A stretch of 64,000 nucleotides of DNA from Fibrobacterota bacterium (GCA_023459055.1 JAEWVR010000012.1:1-64000); one strand, 5' to 3'; positions 25,800-34,176 are shown, numbered from the stretch's first letter. The notes: a model not told the origin generated them from the sequence alone. Numbers and translations are program-made.

Positions 25800-26108
25800 T
25801 TATTCGGAGATACAATATTTTTCAGCAACACCACCATCAGCGATTGCGTCAAGTATCGCATCAATTGCAGATTCGTCAACAGGACCATACCAATGGTTTT
25901 CCGGATACACAATCATCACAGGACCTTTGTCGCAGAGTTTAAGGCATCCGGTCATTGAAACTGCAACATCATCCATGCCGCGATCTGACAATTCACCTTC
26001 GAGATACTGAAGCAGTGATCCGGCTCCCTTTTTGTTGCAAACACCTTGCGGTGCACCGGACATTCTGAAGCTGGCACAGACAAAAATATGATGCTTTGGT
26101 TTTTTCAT
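25800..26108 (-). CDS. Thioredoxin-like [2Fe-2S] ferredoxin
   Basis: 102 residues of the thioredoxin-like [2Fe-2S] ferredoxin family (Clostridium pasteurianum 2Fe ferredoxin and Azotobacter FeSI type). Cluster Cys residues are in FVCASFRMSGAPQGVC (C11, C24) and MTGCLKLCDKGP (C55, C59). The rest is a thioredoxin fold ending in a helix (AIDAILDAIADGG). Family members have been reported to interact with nitrogenase MoFe protein, so a role in electron supply or cofactor handling is likely. It is last in the nif operon, 90 bp after nifN, with GGAG six bases before the ATG, and is followed by the terminator. Confidence 0.9.
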   Translation of the reverse strand: MKKPKHHIFVCASFRMSGAPQGVCNKKGAGSLLQYLEGELSDRGMDDVAVSMTGCLKLCDKGPVMIVYPENHWYGPVDESAIDAILDAIADGGVAEKYCISE

Positions 26109-26191
26109 TGGTAACTCCGTTGTTGATATGTTGTGTATTGTTTGTTAAAGAGAGATAATGTTGATACAATTAGATTAATCATTTTAAAATA

Positions 26192-26203
26192 TGTAAATTT
26201 ACA
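26192..26203. promoter_or_regulatory. Palindrome TGTAAATTTACA at nifN end
   Basis: A perfect 12-bp palindrome overlapping the nifN stop codon and lying about 84 bp before the ferredoxin gene. It shares half-sites with those near nifE and nifB. Confidence 0.35.
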
Positions 26204-27536
26204 AATAGCTATAACCATCAGGAATGTTTTCCTGTTTACCCGATAGTAATGTATTTACAATAGTATCAAGCAATGCCAGCGCACCATCGTAGCCGAGGTG
26301 CAGCAGGCGGTTCGCGCCAAAACGGTCATGAATAGGAAAACCCGCGCGAACGAGAGGTATCTCATGCTTGATTGATATATGGTTTCCCTTACCGGTTCCA
26401 ATCATTAAATCGGGTTTGAGATCAACTATTAACTTTTCAATTGTGTCAAAATCAGCATCTTCACAAACTGATAAGCTGTTCATTTTCCCTGATTCAACTC
26501 TGCGTTCAAGTTCGTTTCGTAGTTTCCCTTCAGATGCACAAAGTACCGGTTCAAGACCAATTTCAAGGCAGTATGCAACCAGCGATGGCACTATGTCTTC
26601 ATCACCATACACAACAGTTCGGACACCGCTGACATACTTGTGTGCATCAATATAACTATCAATACATCTGCCGCGTGATTTCTGAATATCAGGAGGAATT
26701 TCTATTCCGCTTATGCCCGACAATGTACTGATAAATCTGTCTGTTGCTTCAATACCGATAGGAGTATCAACGTGAATTGATCTGGTGTTAAAAGTTTTTA
26801 AGAGAAAATTACCTGCAGAATTTTCTCTTTGTGAACCTAATTCAATAAATACCGATTCCGGTGAAGCTGCTGCTGATATTGATGTAAATGGCGTACCGCC
26901 CTCAGGAATCGGTGTATATGTATCCCACACACCACCATCAAGTGTTTCAGAATAGTCCGGCAGCAACACTGGTGAAATTGAAAAAACTTTACAAATTGAT
27001 TTGATATAACGCAAGTCCGAAGTTGATACTACCGGTGGTGCAATAAAAACGGCAGATTCATTACTGACTGAAGTACATGCGGACTTTACAAGAGCTGTTA
27101 CTGTATCATGGAACCCGATACAATGTGATCCCTTGAATGATGGCGTTGATACTGATACGAGTTTTGCAGGCACACGTGACTGTACTGATCTGATTATCTT
27201 CTCGACATCATCACCGATAGTCTCTGTAAGACATGATGTCGCAATGCCGATGACTTCGGGATTGTATTGACGAAGTACATTTTCGAATGCATCAAGAAGA
27301 TTCTGTTCACCGCCGAAAATTGCTGTTTCTTCACTGAAACTTGATGATGCGATATCCATTGGTTCCCTGAAATGGCTGATAAGAAATCTCCGGATATAGG
27401 TTGCGCAACCCTGTGAACCATGTACAAGCGGCATACAACTACGAATTCCCCTGAAAGCAAGGCTTGCCCCAAGAGGTGTACATAAACGGCATGGGTTGAC
27501 AGTTACAAATGATGACTTATTTGTATCGAGTTTCAT
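26199..27536 (-). CDS. nifN: Nitrogenase cofactor scaffold subunit NifN
   Basis: 445 residues. NifK-like: VNPCRLCTPLGASLAFRGIR (about 15) and LVHGSQGCATYIRRF (about 38) carry the Cys ligands of the scaffold cluster, ATSCLTETIGDDVEKI (about 112) and SYIDAHKYVSG follow, and the C-terminal NifK-type GFPIHDRFGANR precedes LGYDGALALLDTIVN. With NifE it forms the scaffold on which NifB-co is turned into FeMo-co. The ATG at 27536 lies four bases after the nifE stop and fits the family. The longer upstream open frame overlaps nifE and is not used. No fused NifX or NifB domain. Confidence 0.93.
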   Translation of the reverse strand: MKLDTNKSSFVTVNPCRLCTPLGASLAFRGIRSCMPLVHGSQGCATYIRRFLISHFREPMDIASSSFSEETAIFGGEQNLLDAFENVLRQYNPEVIGIATSCLTETIGDDVEKIIRSVQSRVPAKLVSVSTPSFKGSHCIGFHDTVTALVKSACTSVSNESAVFIAPPVVSTSDLRYIKSICKVFSISPVLLPDYSETLDGGVWDTYTPIPEGGTPFTSISAAASPESVFIELGSQRENSAGNFLLKTFNTRSIHVDTPIGIEATDRFISTLSGISGIEIPPDIQKSRGRCIDSYIDAHKYVSGVRTVVYGDEDIVPSLVAYCLEIGLEPVLCASEGKLRNELERRVESGKMNSLSVCEDADFDTIEKLIVDLKPDLMIGTGKGNHISIKHEIPLVRAGFPIHDRFGANRLLHLGYDGALALLDTIVNTLLSGKQENIPDGYSYL

Positions 27537-27540
27537 GGTA

Positions 27541-28890
27541 TTATCTCTTTCTCCAATTGACAAACTTCCATACCGGACTGGTAATGCTTGCATTGACTTC
27601 ACGCGCAAAGTTTACCATGCCTTCAAAGCCGGCAAGACAGATTTTGCGTTCATGATTATGATCACAGAAACCGATGCCAAGTTTATACGCAAGCGGACGT
27701 TCCTTTACACCACCGATAAACAGGTCAACGTTCTTTTCAATTAGAAAGTGCGATAACTCTACCGGATTTGAATCGTCGACAATTACTGTTCCGTTGTCGC
27801 AAACATTTTTAAGAACTTCATAGTCCTGGGTGTTGCCAGTCTGTGTTCCTGCCAGAACTGTTTTAATCCCGATGTGTCGTAATGCTTTTACAAGTGAAAT
27901 TGCCTTAAAAGCACCACCTACATAAAGTGCTGCATGTTTTCCTTCACACTTTGTTCTGATTGAATTTAAGAGAGGACGAATAAGTGCTATTTCAGTTGAT
28001 ACCAGATTCCTTGTCTTATTACGTATTTCATCACTATTAAAAAAGTCTGCTACATCATAGAGTGATTTTGCAGTATCTTCAATTCCAAAGAATGATACAT
28101 TGACAAATGGAATCCCGTACTTTTCTTTCATCATTTTAGCAAGGTTATTCATGGATCCTGCACACTGGACCACATTCAGCTGTGCACGATGCGCATTTTT
28201 AATATGTTCTACCCGTGAATCGCCGGTAAGCGTTGCCACAATGTTAACGCCCATCTGCTCAAAATATTTCTTGATAACCCATATTTCTCCGGCGATATTA
28301 AAATCACCGAGAATATTGATACTTAACGGTATTGATGGCCCCTCAGTAAGTCCAATCAATCTCATAAGCGATTCGCAGGCTGCTTTATATCCATCTTTTT
28401 TGGTACCCTTGAATCCTTCAGACTGCACAGATATAACAGGAATTCCGGTGTTTTTTTGTACTTCTTTACAAACTGCAGCGACATCATCCCCAATGATCCC
28501 TGCAATACACGTTGTATACACAAATGCCGCGGATGGCTTGTGCTCTTGTATTAATTTGTAAAGTGCTTCCCTGAGCTTTATTTCACCACCGTAAATAACC
28601 TCTTTTTCCCTGAGGTCTGTACAGAAACTTGAGCGGTGCAGCTGTGGCCCGCTCGATAATGAGCCCCGAATGTCCCAGGTATACGCTGCACATCCAATAG
28701 CACCATGCACAAGGTGTAATGCATCAACAATAGGATAGAGCACCACTCGTGATCCGCAGAATGCACAGGCCCGCTGAGAAACCGAACCCGCAGTACTAAC
28801 CTTTTCACACTTTAATTCAAAGGAGTCGACACCTTTTTCAAAAATCTGCTTCCTGCGATCTGATAAAATACCTGGTTTGTCAACTGACAT
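27541..28890 (-). CDS. nifE: Nitrogenase cofactor scaffold subunit NifE
   Basis: 449 residues. NifD-like with the ligand Cys residues in RACAFCGSR (about 42), LVHGAIGCAAYTW (about 65) and YTTCIAGIIGDD (about 126). The sequence continues with SVQSEGFKGTKKDGY, NLAKMMKEKYGIP and a C-terminal GFEGMVNFAREV. It partners with NifN. The ATG at 28890 is preceded by AGAGGTG with ordinary spacing, whereas an upstream start would add 26 atypical residues. A family A repeat fills much of the 186-bp gap behind nifK, so its expression may differ from that of nifHDK. Confidence 0.94.
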   Translation of the reverse strand: MSVDKPGILSDRRKQIFEKGVDSFELKCEKVSTAGSVSQRACAFCGSRVVLYPIVDALHLVHGAIGCAAYTWDIRGSLSSGPQLHRSSFCTDLREKEVIYGGEIKLREALYKLIQEHKPSAAFVYTTCIAGIIGDDVAAVCKEVQKNTGIPVISVQSEGFKGTKKDGYKAACESLMRLIGLTEGPSIPLSINILGDFNIAGEIWVIKKYFEQMGVNIVATLTGDSRVEHIKNAHRAQLNVVQCAGSMNNLAKMMKEKYGIPFVNVSFFGIEDTAKSLYDVADFFNSDEIRNKTRNLVSTEIALIRPLLNSIRTKCEGKHAALYVGGAFKAISLVKALRHIGIKTVLAGTQTGNTQDYEVLKNVCDNGTVIVDDSNPVELSHFLIEKNVDLFIGGVKERPLAYKLGIGFCDHNHERKICLAGFEGMVNFAREVNASITSPVWKFVNWRKR

Positions 28891-28916
28891 GATACACCTC
28901 TGTTTTAAAGCACTCT

Positions 28917-28936
28917 TGTAAATCAATCGATTTACA
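28917..28936. promoter_or_regulatory. 20-bp palindrome upstream of nifE
   Basis: TGTAAATC-AATC-GATTTACA has 8-bp perfect arms, 27-46 bp before the nifE ATG. It is the best of three related palindromes in the cluster. Confidence 0.5.
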
Positions 28937-28962
28937 TAATTACAACTATAGAAAGAATGTTG

Positions 28963-29052
28963 CGCCATATAATCCCCGCAGGGGACTTTTAAAAGAATTA
29001 AAAGAGAACAATCTATCTTTTAAAGTCCCCCTGCGGGGGATTTAGGGGGCGC
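28963..29052. repeat. Family A element, copy 5, between nifK and nifE
   Basis: About 90 bp. The right arm is complete (AAGTCCCCCTGCGGGGGATT...GGGGGCG) and the left arm is worn (CGCCATATAATCCCCGCAGG). The arms can still form a stem of about 15 bp. It sits inside the nif operon, so it will be present as a hairpin in the nif mRNA. Confidence 0.85.
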
Positions 29053-29076
29053 GACATAGCTGAGACTCCTCTTGTA

Positions 29077-30441
29077 CTACATTATTAGTTCAAACTTCTC
29101 TTCCGGAGCTGTCTTGTCCTGATAGTCCATAATTGCACTGAGCAGTTTTTCAACAAGTCTCATTGCACCTTTGTAACCAGCTGTCGGGAAGTATTGATGA
29201 CCCACACGGTCATAGATCGGGAAACCCATGCGGATATGTGGTATGTCAAGATCACGTGACATATATTTTGCATAGGTATTACCGATGATAAGATCAACCT
29301 TTTCGTTAAGTATCAATTGATGCATATAGAAATAGTCAGATGCTTCCTTGATATTTATATCTTCGGTGCCGGCTGCATCGGTAACACGCTTGATAAACTT
29401 TTTACCAGGTGTACCGGTTACAACATGACGAACCTTGAAACCGATATCGGTAAGGAATTGTGTCAGAGATACCAGCTGATCCGGATCACCGATAAGCGCA
29501 ACTTTCTTGTTGTGGAAATACTGCTGCATATCGGTCAACATGTCAAGAAGCTGACCGCGTTCATACTCAATCTCATCACTTACTACACCGCCAAGCTTAC
29601 GTAATGCACTGACAAAATCATCGGTAGCACTTAAACCGATCGGCAGTTTCAGAAGTTCACATGGTACTCCACATGATGTATCAAGTGCTTTTGCTGCCGG
29701 GCCTGATGCTATTGGTCCAAGTGCAACAGTTGCTTTTGCTGTGCCGATCCTTTTAAGATTGTCAACGGTTGTTCCGCCACGGGGGTACATTTCAAAATGA
29801 CCTGTCTGCGGACCATTCAGTACGCCATCAGTATCTGGAAATACTACAGCGTCAAGACCCATTGATTTCGCGATATGCTTGACTTCTGCCATGTCGGATG
29901 GTTCAACATATCCGGGAATTATATTGATATGCTTTCCTTTAGGACCTTTTTTACCGAAGCCGTCAACAATACTTTTAACCATATTGCTGAACCCGGTAAC
30001 ATGTGAACCAACATAGCTTGGTGTATTGGTCTTAAGAATGAATTTTCCATCAGGAACTTTACCTTCGTCGATTGCTTTTGCAATAATCTGCGGCAGGTCA
30101 TCACCGATAGTCTCTGACAGACACGTTGTATGAATTGACAGAACATCAGGATTGTATATCGTGAAAATGTTCTGAATAGCTTCAAGAAGGTTAGCCTGGC
30201 CGCCAAACACGGATGCACCTTCTGTAAACGAACTGGTTGCAGCCATCACAGGTTCTTTGTAATGTCTTGTCAAAGCGCTTCTGTGATATGCGCAACAACC
30301 TTGTGATCCGTGACTGTGTGGAAGGCATCCGTGAATGCCAAGAGCCGCATACATTGCACCAACAGGCTGACAGGTCTTTGCCGGCTGAATTGTTAACGCC
30401 TCGCGTTCTTCAAGTTTATCAGGTGTATGTCGAAGCAGCAT
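29077..30441 (-). CDS. nifK: Nitrogenase MoFe protein beta chain NifK
   Basis: 454 residues, the shorter form without the long N-terminal extension of Azotobacter NifK, as in clostridial and methanogen types. P-cluster ligands: C24 (AKTCQPVGA), C49 (HGSQGCCAYHR) and C107 (HTTCLSETIGDD). The P-cluster Ser/Tyr region is TPSYVGSHVTGF. The C-terminal GFPIYDRVGHQYFPTAGYKG is characteristic. It forms the alpha2-beta2 dinitrogenase with NifD. ATG with GGAGGATATT directly upstream, ten bases behind nifD. Confidence 0.97.
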   Translation of the reverse strand: MLLRHTPDKLEEREALTIQPAKTCQPVGAMYAALGIHGCLPHSHGSQGCCAYHRSALTRHYKEPVMAATSSFTEGASVFGGQANLLEAIQNIFTIYNPDVLSIHTTCLSETIGDDLPQIIAKAIDEGKVPDGKFILKTNTPSYVGSHVTGFSNMVKSIVDGFGKKGPKGKHINIIPGYVEPSDMAEVKHIAKSMGLDAVVFPDTDGVLNGPQTGHFEMYPRGGTTVDNLKRIGTAKATVALGPIASGPAAKALDTSCGVPCELLKLPIGLSATDDFVSALRKLGGVVSDEIEYERGQLLDMLTDMQQYFHNKKVALIGDPDQLVSLTQFLTDIGFKVRHVVTGTPGKKFIKRVTDAAGTEDINIKEASDYFYMHQLILNEKVDLIIGNTYAKYMSRDLDIPHIRMGFPIYDRVGHQYFPTAGYKGAMRLVEKLLSAIMDYQDKTAPEEKFELIM

Positions 30442-30450
30442 AATATCCTC

Positions 30451-32079
30451 CTATTCATTACCATAATGTGCTGTTAACTGTGGTTCATCACTCCATGGTG
30501 ACTTGATCATCTTCCATACTTTTGTGTTTATGAGTCTGTCAATTTCACGATAGAAATTGATAGCACCTTTAAATCCGGCGTATGGTCCCTGGTAGTCGTA
30601 ACTATGAAGCTGTTTCAGCGGGATACCCTGCTTTTGCACCACATACTTTTCCTTGATACCCGCACAGATAAGATCAGGATGATATTTTTCAATAAGTACT
30701 TCTGTTTCATGATGATTAAGGTCATCAATAACAAGAGTCCCCTGATCCATTTCAGGCATCATACCTTCATAATCATTGAAACGGATTCCGGCTGTTTCAG
30801 ATAGTTCTTTTAGTTCCGCTTCAGTTTTACGCTGGCGATAGTTGACAGGATCTTTTTCAACGGTCAATTCTTCAATGTTACGGGTATCCGCATCAACCTT
30901 AATTGACGGAATAACCTTACGTCCCTCATAGTCATCTCGGTGCGCAAATTCATATCCTGCAGCGATTGACTTTATACCAAGTTCCTTAAGCAGATCCTGA
31001 TAGTGATGTGCACGTGAGCCACCAACAAAAAGCATCGCGGTTTTGCCTTCTGTACGCTTCTTGACATCAGAAAGCACCTTGTTTACTTCTGCCATTTCGG
31101 CTTCAATAAACTTGTTGGTTGTTTCAATCAGTTCTTTATCACCAAAATATGCAGCAATTTTTTGCAATGACTTCGCTGTTGATTCTGCTCCGATAAAGTT
31201 AACCTTGAACCATGGGATACCCCACTTTTTCTCCATCATCTCGGCCAGATAGTTAATTGACCGATGACACATGACCGTGTTGAGATCAACATTCTGCGCA
31301 CTTGCGAATTCATCGTAGGAGGAATTTCCACTGAATGTTGAATGCAGTGTGATACCGCATGCTTCAAAGATTCTCTCCAGTTCAAAGGCATCACCACCGA
31401 TGTTGTATTCGCCAAGAAGGTTCATTCTGAACTTACCTTCTTTTTGCATAGTACCCTGACCGATAACATCAGTAAATATCTTGTTATTTGCAATGTGGTG
31501 CCCCGCTGACTGACTCACACCTTTGTACCCCTCACAGCTAAATCCGAAGATGTTGATGTCAGGAAACTTTTCTTCCATTTCGCGACAGACCGCATGTACG
31601 TCATCACCAATAAGGCCTACCGGACATGTTGAGAAAACACCGATCGCTTTTGGATGGAATATCCGTACAGCTTCTTCAATCGCTTTTTTGAGTTTCTTCT
31701 CACCACCGAAGATGATGTTCTCGTCCTGCATATCGGTTGACATAGCATACGGCATATAGTTCGGATCATTTTCCGTATAAGGTTTTGTCTGATTTCTTCT
31801 TGTCAACCAGCTGTAAAAGCCGCATCCGATAGGACCATGAGTAATCTGCAGTACATCACGTGTCGGTCCAAGAACAACACCTTTACATCCTGCGTATGCG
31901 CATCCCCGCATTGTTATGATACCCGGAATTGTTCTCACATTAGCCTGGATCTCAGGAACTTCCTCCTTCGGTCCTACTTCGTTGACAACAATCGCTTTCG
32001 CTCTTTTCCGCGCTACCTTGGCAGGGTACTTGTCGGTCAGTGCCTCTTTGATATTTGCACTATTTGAATATTCTGTCAT
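30451..32079 (-). CDS. nifD: Nitrogenase MoFe protein alpha chain NifD
   Basis: 542 residues, about 50 longer than Azotobacter NifD because of the extra segment at about 390-445 (GRKVIPSIKVDADTRNIEEL...GMMPEM) typical of clostridial-type NifD. P-cluster ligands C60, C86 and C152. FeMo-co ligands are Cys271 (VMCHRSINY) and His492 (QLHSYDYQGPYAGFKG). The cofactor-pocket residues Gln190 and His194 are in GVSQSAGHHIAN, and Arg94/95 in the WLTRRN region. All catalytic residues are present, so this is a bona fide molybdenum-type enzyme that reduces N2 with NifK and NifH. The ribosome-binding site GAGGAGAACGT is strong. Confidence 0.97.
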   Translation of the reverse strand: MTEYSNSANIKEALTDKYPAKVARKRAKAIVVNEVGPKEEVPEIQANVRTIPGIITMRGCAYAGCKGVVLGPTRDVLQITHGPIGCGFYSWLTRRNQTKPYTENDPNYMPYAMSTDMQDENIIFGGEKKLKKAIEEAVRIFHPKAIGVFSTCPVGLIGDDVHAVCREMEEKFPDINIFGFSCEGYKGVSQSAGHHIANNKIFTDVIGQGTMQKEGKFRMNLLGEYNIGGDAFELERIFEACGITLHSTFSGNSSYDEFASAQNVDLNTVMCHRSINYLAEMMEKKWGIPWFKVNFIGAESTAKSLQKIAAYFGDKELIETTNKFIEAEMAEVNKVLSDVKKRTEGKTAMLFVGGSRAHHYQDLLKELGIKSIAAGYEFAHRDDYEGRKVIPSIKVDADTRNIEELTVEKDPVNYRQRKTEAELKELSETAGIRFNDYEGMMPEMDQGTLVIDDLNHHETEVLIEKYHPDLICAGIKEKYVVQKQGIPLKQLHSYDYQGPYAGFKGAINFYREIDRLINTKVWKMIKSPWSDEPQLTAHYGNE

Positions 32080-32090
32080 ACGTTCTCCTC

Positions 32091-32471
32091 TTAAATTTCA
32101 TCAAGAACTGCGTCGCCGCTCTCACCCGTACGTACTTTGTAGGATTCGAGAATCGGCATTACAAAGATCTTTCCATCACCTGACTTTCCCGTCTTGTTGA
32201 CTTCAATAATCGTACTGACAACACGGGAAACAAGTTTGTCCGGTACAACAAATGATAACATTCTTTTTGGTACCAGACGCTGTGACTGACCAAGTTGTGA
32301 GATTGCTTCTTCATAACCCAGTTCAGCGCCCTGCAGTACCTTAAAGTCAACCAAACCCTTGCCACGACCGAGACATTCTTTTGCATTCATCGAACTGATT
32401 CCTGCAGCTGAAAGTGCTCTCTTTGTGTCATTGATCTTATGCATCCTTATTACTGCAATGACCTCTTTCAT
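32091..32471 (-). CDS. nifI2: PII-like nitrogenase regulator NifI2
   Basis: 126 residues, GlnB-like fold: MKEVIAVIRMHKINDTKRAL at the start, LGRGKGLVD at the T-loop base, a long T-loop (about 40-70, with QLGQSQRLVPKRML), and TGKSGDGKIFVMPI at the C-terminal nucleotide-binding loop. The second of the tandem nifI genes seen in archaeal, clostridial, delta-proteobacterial and green sulfur nif clusters. In methanogens the NifI1-NifI2 complex binds the MoFe protein and blocks NifH docking when 2-oxoglutarate is low. The start overlaps nifI1 by four bases. Confidence 0.95.
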   Translation of the reverse strand: MKEVIAVIRMHKINDTKRALSAAGISSMNAKECLGRGKGLVDFKVLQGAELGYEEAISQLGQSQRLVPKRMLSFVVPDKLVSRVVSTIIEVNKTGKSGDGKIFVMPILESYKVRTGESGDAVLDEI

Positions 32472-32824
32472 TTTGAAGGCTCCTTTGCTTCTGTTTCAGA
32501 TGGTTCCTTGACACCAGAGCTAACAGTGTAAACTTCCTCTACCGGCGAAACAAAGATTTTTCCATCACCAAACGAACCTTTGTCACCGGTTCGCGCAATG
32601 CTCATTACCGTCTTGATAACAAAATCCTTATCTTTTGATGGTACAACGGTGATAAGCATCTCTTTTGGGATTTCGTCATAGGTAACTTCACCGATTTTGA
32701 TACCGCGTTGTTTACCACGTCCAACAACACTTACTTTGGTAACCGCAGGATATCCGGCTTCCATGAGAGCAGCAAGTACTGCATCTGTTTTCTCCGGGCG
32801 GATGATAGATCTGATCATAACCAT
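32468..32824 (-). CDS. nifI1: PII-like nitrogenase regulator NifI1
   Basis: 118 residues. GlnB-like: MIRSIIRPEKTDAVLAALME, SVVGRGKQRGIKIGEVTYDE (short T-loop), PKEMLITVV, and TGDKGSFGDGKIFVSPVEEV. The last 15 residues (VKEPSETEAKEPSK) form a charged tail. The ATG at 32824 has AAGGA eight bases upstream and opens with MVMIR, and a start at 32818 (MIRS) is also possible. The much longer upstream open frame is not used. It lies between nifH and nifI2, the usual order for this type of cluster. Confidence 0.95.
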   Translation of the reverse strand: MVMIRSIIRPEKTDAVLAALMEAGYPAVTKVSVVGRGKQRGIKIGEVTYDEIPKEMLITVVPSKDKDFVIKTVMSIARTGDKGSFGDGKIFVSPVEEVYTVSSGVKEPSETEAKEPSK

Positions 32825-32855
32825 AATAAAAGTCCTTTCTAATGTTGTAAAGATG

Positions 32856-33680
32856 TCAGTTGGCAATACCGTATTCAATGAGAAGCTTTTCGAGTTCATC
32901 AGTATGCATCGGCTTTGGAATGACAAACATTTTGTTTTCGTCAATTTTTCTTGAAAGCGCACGATATTCATCAGCTTGAGAATGTACAGGATCGAAATCA
33001 ATAACGGTCTTTCTGTTAATTTCAGCTTTTTGTACCATATTATCCCGCGGGACAAAATGGATCATCTGTGTACCAAGTTTTTTAGCGAATGCTTCGATCA
33101 GTTCTTTTTCATTGTCAACCTTACGGCTATTACAGATAAGTCCACCAAGACGAACAACACCGGCTTCTGCAAACTTGACAATACCTTTACAGATATTATT
33201 TGCAGCATACATAGCCATCATTTCACCTGAACAGACTATGTAGATCTCTTCAGCTTTACCTTCCCGGATAGGCATTGCAAAACCACCGCATACAACGTCG
33301 CCAAGAACATCATAGAACACATAGTCAAGCTTCTGTTCTTCTGTGTATGCCCCAAGCTGTTCAAGAAGGTTAATGGATGTAATGATACCGCGGCCTGCAC
33401 ATCCGACACCAGGTTCCGGACCACCTGATTCAACACAAATGGTGTTTTTAAAACCGGTTTTTCTGATATCTTCAAGTTCAACATCCTCACCCTCTTCTCT
33501 GAGTGTGTCAAGCACTGTCCTTTGGGCAAGTCCTCCAAGCAGTAAGCGTGTTGAGTCTGCTTTAGGGTCGCATCCTACAACCATAATGTGTTTTCCTGCT
33601 TCAGCAAGACCTGCAACGGTGTTTTGTGTTGTGGTTGACTTTCCGATTCCGCCCTTGCCATAGATAGCAATCTTTCTCAT
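32856..33680 (-). CDS. nifH: Nitrogenase iron protein NifH
   Basis: 274 residues. P-loop KGGIGKS (residues 9-15), [4Fe-4S] ligands Cys94 (GVGCAGRG) and Cys131 (DVVCGGFAMP), and Arg97, the residue ADP-ribosylated by DraT in other bacteria. Switch regions DPKAD and DVLGD are intact. As a homodimer it transfers electrons to NifDK with ATP hydrolysis and also takes part in FeMo-co maturation. The ATG at 33680 with AAGGAG seven bases upstream gives the canonical MRKIAIYGKGG start. First gene of the operon, driven by the sigma-54-type promoter at 33731-33745. Confidence 0.98.
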   Translation of the reverse strand: MRKIAIYGKGGIGKSTTTQNTVAGLAEAGKHIMVVGCDPKADSTRLLLGGLAQRTVLDTLREEGEDVELEDIRKTGFKNTICVESGGPEPGVGCAGRGIITSINLLEQLGAYTEEQKLDYVFYDVLGDVVCGGFAMPIREGKAEEIYIVCSGEMMAMYAANNICKGIVKFAEAGVVRLGGLICNSRKVDNEKELIEAFAKKLGTQMIHFVPRDNMVQKAEINRKTVIDFDPVHSQADEYRALSRKIDENKMFVIPKPMHTDELEKLLIEYGIAN

Positions 33681-33730
33681 ACGTTTCTCCTTTACACGAG
33701 CTGTTGTTGTGTTTACGTAGTAATTACAAC

Positions 33731-33745
33731 GCAAGGTGCGTGCCA
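33731..33745 (-). promoter_or_regulatory. Sigma-54 (-24/-12) promoter of nifH operon
   Basis: On the minus strand TGGCACGCACCTTGC is a perfect match to TGGCAC-N5-TTGC. The start of transcription would fall near 33719, about 40 bases before the nifH ATG. An activator of the NifA type is expected, but none is encoded in this window. Confidence 0.88.
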
Positions 33746-34086
33746 GTACGGCAATTCACGGGAGTTTTAAATAATTCACAGGAATAATTTCGATAAGCCT
33801 ATATAATGAATAGTAATTCCTCAAAAAAAGAGAAACGTTTACAAATAGAGGGGTATAAGTAAGTAATTATATTTTAGAAATCAGTAATTACAAAAATGTT
33901 GTGAAATTTGCTTGCCTGATGCAAATTGGAATCAGTTTTTTGTGAAAAAACCAATTTTGACCTTGTATTCATTGTTTTATGTAATTGTTACAATTTTGTA
34001 AGGTAAACGCGTTAATTATACAGTTATACAAAAATGGAGCAGTATTGATAGCATGGCTTTGGGATTTATATAATTAAAGTAAAATA
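33746..34086. other. Region upstream of nifH
   Basis: AT-rich, without reading frames. It should contain the activator sites of the nifH promoter. A GTAATTGTTAC-like inverted repeat lies near 33981, and several GTAATTAC or TTGTAA half-sites occur, but I found no TGT-N10-ACA. Confidence 0.5.
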
Positions 34087-34140
34087 CCCGGTGGTTCATA
34101 AAAGAAAATAAGCTAAATAGCTCTTACTTTGAACACCGGG
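34087..34140 (-). terminator. Candidate terminator of cyclase operon
   Basis: Arms CCCGGTGGTTC and GAACACCGGG pair over ten bases with one bulge across a 33-base loop. On the minus strand the stem is followed by a U-rich stretch (TATTTTACTTT). It lies 37 bp after the small membrane protein gene. Confidence 0.55.
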
Positions 34141-34176
34141 CTGCTTTTCATAGCCTCACCAAACTGATATCGTTAA

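Noticed and set aside
28891..29076. Sigma-54 promoter in the nifK-nifE gap
   Set aside because: No GG-N10-GC element with flanking consensus on the coding strand.
32825..33055. Longer N-terminal extension of nifI1 into nifH
   Set aside because: It overlaps the nifH coding sequence in another frame and lacks a ribosome-binding site, and the normal start at 32824 fits the family.
33746..34086. Classical NifA upstream site TGT-N10-ACA
   Set aside because: Each TGT in the region was followed by a sequence other than ACA at the right distance.
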